In this document: in pieces, positions 35,150 to 42,704 of the stretch
Layout: every line of letters starts with the position of its first letter
How positions within the stretch are numbered: position 1 is the stretch's first letter
Assembly (NCBI GenBank): GCA_905212975.1
Contig: CAJMGO010000002.1
Location: 44,841-108,840 of the forward strand
DNA length: 64,000 nucleotides
Source: CAJMGO01 sp900557305
GTDB taxonomy: Bacteria; Bacillota_I; Bacilli_A; RF39; UBA660
Reading direction: 5' to 3'
Position numbers and translations under genes: made by a program
Notes under the pieces: model-generated
What the model saw: only the letters and a program-made list of their open reading frames with translations
Database searches by the model: none
Told to the model about the DNA's origin: nothing

Positions 35150-35833
35150 ATGAGATGTTTAAAATGTGGATATGAAAATATAAGTAATTATAGATTTTGT
35201 AATAATTGTGGAAGTAAGTTAGAAAAAAATAAAAAGGGACTAGGTATAGCTTCTATGATAATTGGTATTATAACTTTAATATTATCGTTTATATTATCAA
35301 TATTTATTTTACCAATATCAATTACAGGTCTTATATTGGGTATTGTATGTAATACTAAATGTGGTCAGAAAGTAGCAGGTATTATATTAAATTCAATTAG
35401 TTTTATAACCTCTATATTAATGTTTTTTGTAATAATGTTTTTTTCCGCTTTAGCGACATTAAATCCAATACAAGGAAATTTTGATTGTACAAGTGTTACA
35501 GATTCAAAAGATTATTTAATTACAATTAATTTTAATAAAGATAAAACCTTTTTATATGGACCATATAATGATTTAGAAAATAATCATATTAAAGGAACAT
35601 ATACATATAAGGATTTAAAAAAGACTAATTATAGTAAACAATATAAATATTATGAAATAACACTTACTCCTGATGTAAAAGAAAGTATAAGTAATAATGA
35701 AAAAATCTATACAGATGATAAAAATTATACATTTAAAGCAGAAATGGGTATAACAAAAGATAAAACAAATAAAAAACAAGGAGCGCTAATATTTTATAAT
35801 ACTTATAATACGTATTATTGTTATCAAAAATAA
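35150..35833 (+). CDS. Zinc-ribbon membrane protein (DUF4190-like)
   Basis: 227 aa. An N-terminal zinc ribbon (CLKCGYENISNYRFCNNCGSKL) lies in the cytoplasm; two long hydrophobic segments follow (about residues 30-58 and 78-105, ASMIIGIITLILSFILS), similar to DUF4190 proteins. The C-terminal half (about 115-227) is an outer domain with GNFDCTSVTDSKDYLITINF and KGTYTY..., looking like a small beta-barrel. A similar layout (zinc ribbon, helix, outer domain) is encoded at 41.3 kb. Function unknown. SD AAGGAG. Confidence 0.7.
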   Translation: MRCLKCGYENISNYRFCNNCGSKLEKNKKGLGIASMIIGIITLILSFILSIFILPISITGLILGIVCNTKCGQKVAGIILNSISFITSILMFFVIMFFSALATLNPIQGNFDCTSVTDSKDYLITINFNKDKTFLYGPYNDLENNHIKGTYTYKDLKKTNYSKQYKYYEITLTPDVKESISNNEKIYTDDKNYTFKAEMGITKDKTNKKQGALIFYNTYNTYYCYQK

Positions 35834-35858
35834 AAGAGTTTAAACTCTTTTATTTTAT
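35831..35858 (+). terminator. Rho-independent terminator
   Basis: Palindrome AAAAGAGTTTAAACTCTTTT overlapping the stop, followed by ATTTTAT. Confidence 0.65.
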
Positions 35859-35941
35859 AATAATTTCATAAAATTAGTTACATTTAAAAATATTATAAAT
35901 TTAAATTAATTTAAAAGGAAATCTAAAACTTTTTTGGTATA

Positions 35942-35960
35942 TATAATAGTAGAAACTATT
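35942..35960 (+). promoter_or_regulatory. -10 element with overlapping inverted repeat, DinD-like gene
   Basis: TATAAT at 35942-35947; the inverted repeat AATAGT-AGAA-ACTATT (35945-35960) covers the end of the -10 and the likely start site, where an operator would block initiation. Not a canonical Bacillus LexA box. Confidence 0.45.
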
Positions 35961-35986
35961 AGTTAAAAAAATGAGAGGAGTAAAAA

Positions 35987-36838
35987 ATGGAACAAGATAG
36001 AATGCACTTAATAAATAAAATTTTTAATAATGAAACAATAAGAACTGTATGGGATAAAGAGAAAGAAAAGTATTATATAAGTGTTGTTGATATAGTAGGT
36101 GTGATATCAGAAAGTGATAACCCTAGAAATTATTGGAAAGTGTTAAAACACAGATTAAAAAAAGAAGGAAATGAGTCGGTTACAAATTGTAACCAACTGA
36201 AATTAAAATCTTCGGATGGTAAATATTATAATACTGATGTAGTTGATATTGAAGGAATGTTTAGAATAATAGAATCAATTCCAAGTAAAAATGCTGAACC
36301 AATAAAACAATGGTTAGCTAAATTAGGTAGTGAAAGAATTGATGAAGTATTTGATCCTTCAATTCCAGCACAAAGAGCAATTGATTTATATAGATCAAAA
36401 GGTTATGATGAAGCTTGGATTCAAAAAAGATTAAAAGGAATGCAAGATAGAAAAAAATTAACTGATGTCTGGAAAGATGGAGGAATAACTGAAAATAAAG
36501 AATATGCAATTCTTACAAATGAAATTTATAAAAGTTGGTCAGGAATGAGTGCTAAAGAATATAAAGAGTATAAAGGACTTAGAAAAGAATCTTTAAGAGA
36601 TAATATGAGTGATATTGAAGTTACACTTGCTGATTTAGGCGAAATTGCAACAAGAGAAATTGCTAAAAAACATAAACCAAAAGGTTTAAAAGAAAATATT
36701 GAAGTAGCAAAACAAGGTGGATCTGTTGCAAATAATGCAAGAACTGATTTAGAAAGTAAAATTGGTGAAAGTGTTATTACTAAAAATAATGTTTTAAATT
36801 ATGAATATAAAGAAGAAACTTTATTAGAAAATAAATAA
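35987..36838 (+). CDS. DinD-like Bro-N family protein
   Basis: 283 aa. The N-terminal Bro-N/antirepressor domain is clear: IRTVWDKEKEKYYISVVDIVGVISESDNPRNYWKVLKHRL, then VVDIEGMFRIIESIPS. The C-terminal part (PAQRAIDLYRSKGYDEAWIQKRL ... LTNEIYKSWSGMSAKEYKEYKGL) is that of the DNA-damage-inducible protein D family. Relatives occur in chromosomes and prophages; E. coli DinD inhibits RecA. Its neighbours here are not phage genes. SD GAGGAG. A palindrome overlaps its promoter, suggesting repression or self-regulation. Confidence 0.8.
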   Translation: MEQDRMHLINKIFNNETIRTVWDKEKEKYYISVVDIVGVISESDNPRNYWKVLKHRLKKEGNESVTNCNQLKLKSSDGKYYNTDVVDIEGMFRIIESIPSKNAEPIKQWLAKLGSERIDEVFDPSIPAQRAIDLYRSKGYDEAWIQKRLKGMQDRKKLTDVWKDGGITENKEYAILTNEIYKSWSGMSAKEYKEYKGLRKESLRDNMSDIEVTLADLGEIATREIAKKHKPKGLKENIEVAKQGGSVANNARTDLESKIGESVITKNNVLNYEYKEETLLENK

Positions 36839-36903
36839 AAATATAAAAAAATAGATATTTATTATGGTGAATTATTAATGCTTTTTCTAATAATTTTTTA
36901 TAA

Positions 36904-36929
36904 AGTATTTGCTTTTTATTTCATATAAT
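36904..36929 (+). promoter_or_regulatory. Possible sporulation-type promoter of sigK
   Basis: CATATAAT (36922-36929) resembles the sigma-E -10 (CATAcaaT) and AGTATT lies 12 bases upstream. B. subtilis sigK is transcribed by sigma-E. A plain sigma-A reading (TATAAT) fits the -10 equally well. Confidence 0.3.
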
Positions 36930-36943
36930 TAATTGGTGATAGT

Positions 36944-37645
36944 ATGTTTAAAAAAATTTTCTCTTATTTATTTAAAGACTTCTATTTATTCACACTTGCA
37001 TATTCAAATAACGTATTTCCAGAACCTTTAAGTAAAGAAGAAGAGGAAGAAGCAATAAAAAAATGTCTTTTAGGTGATAAAGAAGCAAGAGATAAATTAA
37101 TAGAACATAATCTTAGATTAGTCGCACATATAGTAAAAAAATATGAACATAAACAAGCAGATTCAGATGACTTAATTAGTATAGGCACAATTGGGCTTAT
37201 AAAAGGAATTGATTCATATTCTTATGAAAAAGGTACTAAAATAACTACATATTGCGCTAGATGTATAGAAAATGAAATATTGATGTATTTTAGAGGAGAC
37301 AAAAAGAATAGTAAAAATATAAGTTTAAATGAAACAGTTGGTTTTGATAAAGAGGGTAACGAAATAAGTTTCTTAGATATTTTAAAAACACCAGACCCAG
37401 AATATGCCGAAAATATACATAATAAAGATAATTTAAAATCACTAAAAGAGTATTTTAATGTATTAACTCCAAGAGAAAAAGAAATAATAATTAAAAGATA
37501 TGGATTAGATGGAGAAGATGAAATAACACAAAAAGAAATAGCTAGTAAATTAAAAATATCTAGAAGTTATGTATCTAGAATAGAAAAAAGAGCTCTTACA
37601 AAATTGTTAAGGGAATTTATAAAAAATAAGAATAATAGTTTATAA
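36944..37645 (+). CDS. sigK: RNA polymerase sporulation sigma factor sigma-K
   Basis: 233 aa. Sigma-K directs late mother-cell transcription in endospore formers. Seen: a hydrophobic pro-like N-terminus (residues 1-20), then NVFPEPLSKEEEEEAIKKC, region 2 LIEHNLRLVAHIVKKYEHKQADSDDLISIGTIGLIKGIDSYSYEKGTK, and region 4 LTPREKEIIIKRYGLDG ... QKEIASKLKISRSYVSRIEKRA. The gene is not interrupted by a skin-type element. The N-terminal stretch resembles pro-sigma-K, which is cleaved by SpoIVFB. SD GGTGAT. A single-gene unit with a terminator. Confidence 0.9.
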   Translation: MFKKIFSYLFKDFYLFTLAYSNNVFPEPLSKEEEEEAIKKCLLGDKEARDKLIEHNLRLVAHIVKKYEHKQADSDDLISIGTIGLIKGIDSYSYEKGTKITTYCARCIENEILMYFRGDKKNSKNISLNETVGFDKEGNEISFLDILKTPDPEYAENIHNKDNLKSLKEYFNVLTPREKEIIIKRYGLDGEDEITQKEIASKLKISRSYVSRIEKRALTKLLREFIKNKNNSL

Positions 37646-37668
37646 AGCAGATTATTTCTGCTTTTTTC
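37645..37668 (+). terminator. Rho-independent terminator after sigK
   Basis: Stem AAGCAGA / TCTGCTT and T-run. Confidence 0.8.
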
Positions 37669-37697
37669 TTGATAATAAAATTAATATGAAATATAAT
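37669..37697 (+). promoter_or_regulatory. Promoter of the DUF1848 gene
   Basis: TTGATA, 17 bases, TATAAT: a near-consensus sigma-A promoter. It overlaps the upstream in-frame ATG at 37686, ruling that start out. Confidence 0.75.
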
Positions 37698-37721
37698 TAC
37701 TTAAATAAAGGGTGTTTTATT

Positions 37722-38609
37722 ATGATTTTAAATGTAAGTGGAAGATGCGATATTGTTGCATTTCATAAAGAATGGTTTATGAATAGATATAAGGCTGGTT
37801 TTGTTGATGTTAGAAATCCATTTAATCCTAAATTAGTAAGTAGGATATATTTTAAAGATGTAGATTTGATATTATTTTGTACTAAAAATCCAATCCCTAT
37901 ATTGGATAATATAAAAGATATTGATAAACCAATTTTATTTCATGTTACACTAACGCCATATAAAAGAGATATTGAACCATTTGTACCACCTAAAGGCAAA
38001 ATAATTGAAGCAATAAAAAAATTATCAAATATTATAGGCATTGATAATATATACATAAGATATGATCCTATATTTATAAGTGAAAAATACAATATTAATT
38101 ATCATGTAAAATCATTTGATAATCTTTGTAATTTATTAAATGGTTATGTAAAAAGTATAATTGTATCATTTATAGATGATTATAAAAATGTAAGAAAAAA
38201 TAATAATATTTTAAAATTAAAACCATTCACTGAAAATGATTACAAAACAATAGGAGAACATTTTAGCAAAAGTGCATCTAAAAATGGAATGACTGTACAA
38301 ACTTGTTTTGAAGATAGAAATTTAGCAGAATATGGATTTAAAAAAAGAGATTGTATTTCACACGAATTAGCATATAAACTAACAGGTAAAATTTATAAAA
38401 GTGAATGGAAAGCTAGAAAAATGAGAAAATGTCACTGTGTAGAGATTGTTGATATTGGAGTATATAATACATGTAGACATTTTTGCAAATATTGTTATGC
38501 TAATTATGATGAAAAAAAAGTAAATGAAACTTTTAATAAACATAATGTACAATCATCATTATTAATAGGTGAATTAAAAAAAGAAGATATTGTTAAAGAA
38601 AGAAAATGA
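37722..38609 (+). CDS. DUF1848 family protein (radical-SAM-like Cys cluster)
   Basis: 295 aa from ATG 37722 (SD AAAGGGTG). DUF1848 features: NVSGRCDIVAFHKEWFMNR, GFVDVRNPFN, DLILFCTKNP, FHVTLTPY and YIRYDPIFIS. The C-terminal cysteines (CHCVEIVDIG, TCRHFCKYCYANYD) include a CxxxxxCxxC-like set that could bind an iron-sulfur cluster, here at the C-terminal end of a barrel-like protein. The family is of unknown function and is thought to be related to radical SAM proteins such as spore photoproduct lyase. It is a monocistronic unit with a strong promoter. Confidence 0.8.
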   Translation: MILNVSGRCDIVAFHKEWFMNRYKAGFVDVRNPFNPKLVSRIYFKDVDLILFCTKNPIPILDNIKDIDKPILFHVTLTPYKRDIEPFVPPKGKIIEAIKKLSNIIGIDNIYIRYDPIFISEKYNINYHVKSFDNLCNLLNGYVKSIIVSFIDDYKNVRKNNNILKLKPFTENDYKTIGEHFSKSASKNGMTVQTCFEDRNLAEYGFKKRDCISHELAYKLTGKIYKSEWKARKMRKCHCVEIVDIGVYNTCRHFCKYCYANYDEKKVNETFNKHNVQSSLLIGELKKEDIVKERK

Positions 38610-38637
38610 AAAATAATGTGTTTAATATAGAATAATT

Positions 38638-38653
38638 TAAATTCATGAATTTA
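38638..38653. promoter_or_regulatory. Perfect 16-bp palindrome over the LCP -35
   Basis: TAAATTCATGAATTTA overlaps the first four bases of the -35 TTTACA. It is a candidate operator. Confidence 0.4.
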
Positions 38654-38678
38654 CATTAATTGATGTACGTGTTATAAT
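38650..38678 (+). promoter_or_regulatory. Promoter of the LCP gene
   Basis: TTTACA, 17-base spacer, TATAAT with TG one base upstream of the -10 (TGTTATAAT). Confidence 0.75.
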
Positions 38679-38695
38679 TTAAAAAGGTGATTTAT

Positions 38696-40159
38696 ATGAG
38701 TAAAAGTAAAAGAAAAGCAAAAAAGGTGAGTAAAACATTAAAAATTGTAAGTTCCATTTTTGGAATTACATTATTAATTGTTAATATTTTGTTATTTTAT
38801 ATAATATTTGAATTAAATGTTATTCCTACAAAATACTTTACAATAATATGTTGTGTTTTATTACCAATATTAATAATTTTAGAGATATTTTTAACTATAC
38901 CTAAAATTAAAAGTAATATAAAGAAAGTTGCTATAGGTATAAGTACAGTTTTTATAATTCTAATAAGTATAATATTATATTATTTATATAATACTAATGG
39001 ATTTTTAAATAAATTTAGATTTAAGAATTATCAAATAGAAAGTTTTTATGTAATATCATTAAAAAATAATGGATATGAAAAACTAGATGATTTAAATAAT
39101 TCAAGTATCGGTATTTTAGATCAAGATGATAAAGAGTACAAAGAAGCACTAAAGAAAATAGATGACAAAATAAATGTTGATTATAAAAATAATGATAATG
39201 CTGAAAATTTAATATATGATTTATTTAATGATGATATAGATGCAATTATATTAGATGATAATTACAAAGATTATGCGGATGAACAGATAGAAGGATTTAC
39301 TAACAAGACATTCGTTGTTTATACTGTAGAAATTAAAACAGAGAAAAAAGATATTTCAAAAAAAGTAGATGTTTCAAGAGAATCATTTAATATTTATATA
39401 AGTGGTATAGATACATCTGGTGATATTACAAATGTATCTAGAAGTGATGTTAATATGATAATGACAGTAAATCCAAATACAGGAAAGATGCTATTAACTT
39501 CAATTCCAAGAGATTATTATGTACAATTACATGGAACAACCGGAAGAAAAGATAAGCTTACACATTCAGGTACATATGGTATTAATATGACAACGCAAAC
39601 GGTAGAAGATTTACTTGGTATAGATATAAATTATTATATTAGAGTAAATTTTACAACTCTAATTAAATTAGTTGATAAACTTGGTGGTATAGATGTATAT
39701 TCAGATAAAGGATTTACTCCATGGACAAATACTGCTATATATATACCAAAAGGTAATGTTCATATGAATGGAGAAATGGCACTTGCTTTTGCACGTGAAA
39801 GACATGCATACACTGAAGGAGATAGGCATAGAGTACAAAATCAACAAGATGTACTTGAAGCTGTATTTAAGAAACTAACAAAAACATCAACGCTAGTTAG
39901 TTCATATACAGGTATATTAGATACATTAGATGGAAGCTTTGAAACAAATATGAGTAAAGATACTATTACTTCTTTAGCTAAATTTCAAATAAACAAAATG
40001 CCATCATGGAATATAGAAAAAATAAGTGTAAATGGTTCGGATAGCTCTAATTATACATACTCATATCCGGGTCAAAAATTATATGTTATGGAACCAGATA
40101 TGCAAACAGTAACTGAAGCAAGTAATAAAATAAAAGAGGTATTGGGTAAAAAGGAGTAA
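38696..40159 (+). CDS. LytR-CpsA-Psr (LCP) family glycopolymer ligase
   Basis: 487 aa from ATG 38696 (SD AAGGTGAT). Three N-terminal membrane helices and an accessory domain (about residues 115-215) precede the LCP catalytic domain. That domain has ISGIDTSGDITNVSRSDVNMIMTVNP, LLTSIPRDYYVQL, KLTHSGTYG, INYYIRVNFTTLIKLVDKLGGI and FARERHAYTEGDRHRVQNQQ, with the conserved Arg/Asp residues that bind the polyprenyl pyrophosphate. LCP enzymes transfer wall polymers or capsule from lipid carrier to peptidoglycan. The three-helix, accessory-domain form is the CpsA type linked with capsule, fitting the locus at 8-25 kb. Its gene is 4 bases from the next. Confidence 0.9.
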   Translation: MSKSKRKAKKVSKTLKIVSSIFGITLLIVNILLFYIIFELNVIPTKYFTIICCVLLPILIILEIFLTIPKIKSNIKKVAIGISTVFIILISIILYYLYNTNGFLNKFRFKNYQIESFYVISLKNNGYEKLDDLNNSSIGILDQDDKEYKEALKKIDDKINVDYKNNDNAENLIYDLFNDDIDAIILDDNYKDYADEQIEGFTNKTFVVYTVEIKTEKKDISKKVDVSRESFNIYISGIDTSGDITNVSRSDVNMIMTVNPNTGKMLLTSIPRDYYVQLHGTTGRKDKLTHSGTYGINMTTQTVEDLLGIDINYYIRVNFTTLIKLVDKLGGIDVYSDKGFTPWTNTAIYIPKGNVHMNGEMALAFARERHAYTEGDRHRVQNQQDVLEAVFKKLTKTSTLVSSYTGILDTLDGSFETNMSKDTITSLAKFQINKMPSWNIEKISVNGSDSSNYTYSYPGQKLYVMEPDMQTVTEASNKIKEVLGKKE

Positions 40160-40163
40160 GTTT

Positions 40164-41198
40164 ATGGGTAAAAAGGTAGTAAGTAGAAAAGTCAAAAAAA
40201 TACCAGTTATTTTAACAATACTATTATTTTTAGTTGTATTTATTATGTTATTTCTTTTATACAAAGAAAGTGAAAAAAAGAATAAATATAAAGATAATGT
40301 AAAAAAATATATACAATTAGTTAATAAAAGTATAAAAAATTCTATATATACTTATGAAAGTAAATATTCTTTATACAAGAATTTATTATATTCTCTTGAT
40401 GATAAAGAAAGTTTAATAATTGATTTTAAAGGTGATTTTCCTAAATTAGGAAGTGAATTAACTATAAAAGAAAATGTTGTTGTAAGCGCAAATATATATA
40501 TAGAAAACTATAAAGTAATATATAAAAACAGTAAATTATCTATAAAATATAGCAAAAATAAACAAACAAATAAAGAAGTTTTGGAAGAATTATTATCAAA
40601 ATTAGAAAAGAAAGATAAAGTATCTTCAATTGAGTATAAAATAATTGAAATAGGGTTAAAATCTAATAAAGATTCTAATTTAGAAAGTAGATTAGAAAAA
40701 TTAAAGGATCACATATCGTATTCAATAGGAGAAGAAATTAAATATAATCCAATAGAAAATAAAATTTGTGAAAATGGTGATGATTGTTACACTTTTAACA
40801 TAATAAAAGAAACAGATGATAAAGTATTGATGATATTGAATAAAAATCTTAATAATTCGAACACTGCTTGGTATGAAAATACAAATGATAATTCAAAAGG
40901 TAATCAAACGGCAAATAAAACATTAAAAACTATAACAAATAACTGGAAGGTTGATTCAAGACTTTTGAGTTACGAAGAAGCATTAGATTTAGGATGCTCA
41001 AGTAAAAAGGAAAGTTGTCCAATTTGGCTTTATCAAAATCTTAATGGTGTAAGAGGTTTTTGGACATCATCTAGCAGAAATAATAAAACCAGTGCATGGT
41101 ATATAAGTAATAATGGTTCAATTAGATCTTATAGTGTAAATAGTGATTTATTTATAATAAGACCAGTTGTAGAAATTGACAAATCTATACTACGATAA
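40164..41198 (+). CDS. Membrane-anchored protein with DUF6273-like C-terminal domain
   Basis: 344 aa. A basic N-terminus and one membrane helix (about residues 14-35) put most of the protein outside the cell. A helical linker (40-215) leads to a C-terminal domain with a CENGDDCYTFNI pair of cysteines, DKVLMILNKNL, then GFWTSSSRNNKTSAWYISNNGSI and FIIRPVVEI, the closing pattern of DUF6273 (a fold related to formylglycine-generating/C-type lectin folds). It is co-transcribed with the LCP gene (SD AAGGAG), so a role in surface polymer attachment is possible but unproven. Confidence 0.7.
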   Translation: MGKKVVSRKVKKIPVILTILLFLVVFIMLFLLYKESEKKNKYKDNVKKYIQLVNKSIKNSIYTYESKYSLYKNLLYSLDDKESLIIDFKGDFPKLGSELTIKENVVVSANIYIENYKVIYKNSKLSIKYSKNKQTNKEVLEELLSKLEKKDKVSSIEYKIIEIGLKSNKDSNLESRLEKLKDHISYSIGEEIKYNPIENKICENGDDCYTFNIIKETDDKVLMILNKNLNNSNTAWYENTNDNSKGNQTANKTLKTITNNWKVDSRLLSYEEALDLGCSSKKESCPIWLYQNLNGVRGFWTSSSRNNKTSAWYISNNGSIRSYSVNSDLFIIRPVVEIDKSILR

Positions 41199-41230
41199 TA
41201 TTACATTTTATATGTAATATTTTTTTTTAT
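41197..41230 (+). terminator. Rho-independent terminator
   Basis: Stem ATATTACAT / ATGTAATAT followed by nine or more T. Confidence 0.85.
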
Positions 41231-41242
41231 TAAAGAAATATA

Positions 41243-41271
41243 TTTCAAATTAAATTATTTTGTGTTAAAAT
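41243..41271 (+). promoter_or_regulatory. Promoter of the second zinc-ribbon membrane protein gene
   Basis: TTTCAA, 17 bases, TAAAAT with TGT before the -10. Confidence 0.5.
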
Positions 41272-41296
41272 CAAATAAGAATAGGTGGTATATTTT

Positions 41297-41992
41297 ATGA
41301 AATGTAATAATTGTGGTAATAATCTTTTGCCTGGTGCAAATTTTTGCACTAAATGTGGTAGTAAAATAATAGTGGAACAACCAGTTACTAACACATTCTT
41401 TAATCAAACTGATTTAAACAATGAAAAGGTAAATAATTTACTGGAAGAAAATAGAGAGCATACTTTCTTTGATGGTGGTTATAATGCTCCAGTTTATAAA
41501 AGAAAAATAGAAAATAAAAGCGGTATAGCTGCTACAATAGTGGGAATTGTAATTTGCATTATAATAGTTGGAATAGCAATATTTTTAGCATATAGAGTTC
41601 TAAACAAAGATAACGGAAAAGATAGCAATATAATAAAATGTTCTATTAAAAATGATTATGTAAATTCTGATGTTACAATGTCATTTGATGACAATGGAAT
41701 TTATAAGGTGTCAGGTAAACTTATTGTCCAAAATGTAGAAGATACATCTGGTATGAGTGAGACAGAATTGCAATCAATTACATATCATTCATTTTTATAT
41801 CTTAGCTTGGCGGGATTAGATGAAGATGAAGGTGCGAATGTATCGCATAATGAAACAGAAAAAACAAGTACAATTAAATATGATATTGAAAAGAAAAAAA
41901 TGAAAGATACATCTTATTTTGAAGACTACGATGGTATGTCAAAAAAAGATATAATAAATGAATATGAAGGAAATGGATATACATGTAAATAA
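41297..41992 (+). CDS. Zinc-ribbon membrane protein
   Basis: 231 aa from ATG 41297 (SD AGGTGG). An N-terminal zinc ribbon (CNNCGNNLLPGANFCTKCGSKI) is followed by a polar linker, one strong membrane helix (about residues 76-100, GIAATIVGIVICIIIVGIAIFLAY) and an outer domain (about 110-231) with CSIKNDYVNSDVTMSF and a terminal GYTCK; the two cysteines may pair. The topology parallels the protein at 35.1 kb. Related proteins in Firmicutes are annotated only as zinc-ribbon domain proteins. Single-gene unit, convergent with clpP. Confidence 0.7.
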   Translation: MKCNNCGNNLLPGANFCTKCGSKIIVEQPVTNTFFNQTDLNNEKVNNLLEENREHTFFDGGYNAPVYKRKIENKSGIAATIVGIVICIIIVGIAIFLAYRVLNKDNGKDSNIIKCSIKNDYVNSDVTMSFDDNGIYKVSGKLIVQNVEDTSGMSETELQSITYHSFLYLSLAGLDEDEGANVSHNETEKTSTIKYDIEKKKMKDTSYFEDYDGMSKKDIINEYEGNGYTCK

Positions 41993-42020
41993 AAAAAGAG
42001 TTCTCTAACTCTCTTTTTTT
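41991..42020. terminator. Bidirectional terminator
   Basis: Stem AGAGTT / AACTCT with flanking A- and T-runs between the convergent zinc-ribbon gene and clpP. Confidence 0.7.
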
Positions 42021-42586
42021 AATATTTTATCAATTAAACCATATTCCTTTGCCTCTTCAGAAGAAAGAAAATAATCTCTATCAGTATCTTTTTCAATTAT
42101 TTTAATATCTTTACCAGTATTATGAGATAAAATATTATTTAATTTGTCTCTTAATTTTAATATTCTATTTGCTGCAATTTTAATTTCACTTGCTTGACCT
42201 TGAGCACCACCAAGTGGTTGATGAATCATAACTTCGCTATTTGGAAGACAATATCTTTTTCCTTTTTCTCCACTTGAAAGTAAAAAAGCACCCATGCTTG
42301 CAGCCATTCCAATGCATATTGTAGAAACATCCGATTTTATAAAATTCATAGTATCATATATTGCCATACCACCCGTAACACTTCCTCCTGGCGAATTAAT
42401 ATATATAGAAATATCGTCATGATTTAAAGAATCTAAATATAATAATTGAGCAACTATTGTATTAGAATTTATATCATCTATTTCACCATATAAATATATA
42501 ATTCTGTCTTTTAATAATCTAGAATAAATATCGTATACCCTTTCTCCATTATTATTTTTTTCAATTACTGATGGAACTAAACTCAC
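42005..42586 (-). CDS. clpP: ATP-dependent Clp protease proteolytic subunit
   Basis: 193 aa from a GTG start at 42586, chosen because GAGAGGGTGAT precedes it and VSLVPSVIEKNNNGERVYDIYSRLL matches the normal ClpP N-terminus; the longer frame runs into the promoter region. ClpP forms the proteolytic chamber for ClpC/ClpX. The catalytic triad is intact: Ser in GMAASMGAFLLSSG, His in MIHQPLGG and Asp in DTDRD. No CtsR or CIRCE operator is visible upstream. Monocistronic and divergent from the nucleoside kinase gene. Confidence 0.95.
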   Translation of the reverse strand: MSLVPSVIEKNNNGERVYDIYSRLLKDRIIYLYGEIDDINSNTIVAQLLYLDSLNHDDISIYINSPGGSVTGGMAIYDTMNFIKSDVSTICIGMAASMGAFLLSSGEKGKRYCLPNSEVMIHQPLGGAQGQASEIKIAANRILKLRDKLNNILSHNTGKDIKIIEKDTDRDYFLSSEEAKEYGLIDKILKKES

Positions 42587-42607
42587 ATAATCACCCTCTC
42601 TATATTT

Positions 42608-42637
42608 ATGATAGTTAATATTAGTCTTTTTATTCAA
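42608..42637 (-). promoter_or_regulatory. Promoter of clpP
   Basis: On the minus strand TTGAAT (42637-42632), 18 bases, TATCAT (42613-42608). Confidence 0.5.
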
Positions 42638-42645
42638 AAAAAAAT

Positions 42646-42674
42646 GTGACAAAATATTAATATTTTGGTATACT
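42646..42674 (+). promoter_or_regulatory. Promoter of the nucleoside kinase gene with palindromic spacer
   Basis: GTGACA, 17 bases, TATACT. The perfect palindrome CAAAATATTAATATTTTG (42650-42667) fills the spacer and may be an operator. Confidence 0.55.
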
Positions 42675-42704
42675 ATAAATATATAAGAATAGAGGGATAT
42701 AATT

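Noticed and set aside
36878..36928. 16-codon hydrophobic ORF (MLFLIIFYKVFAFYFI) upstream of sigK
   Set aside because: It has a GGTGA at long distance, but such short Phe/Ile ORFs arise easily at this AT content, and its end overlaps the likely sigK promoter.
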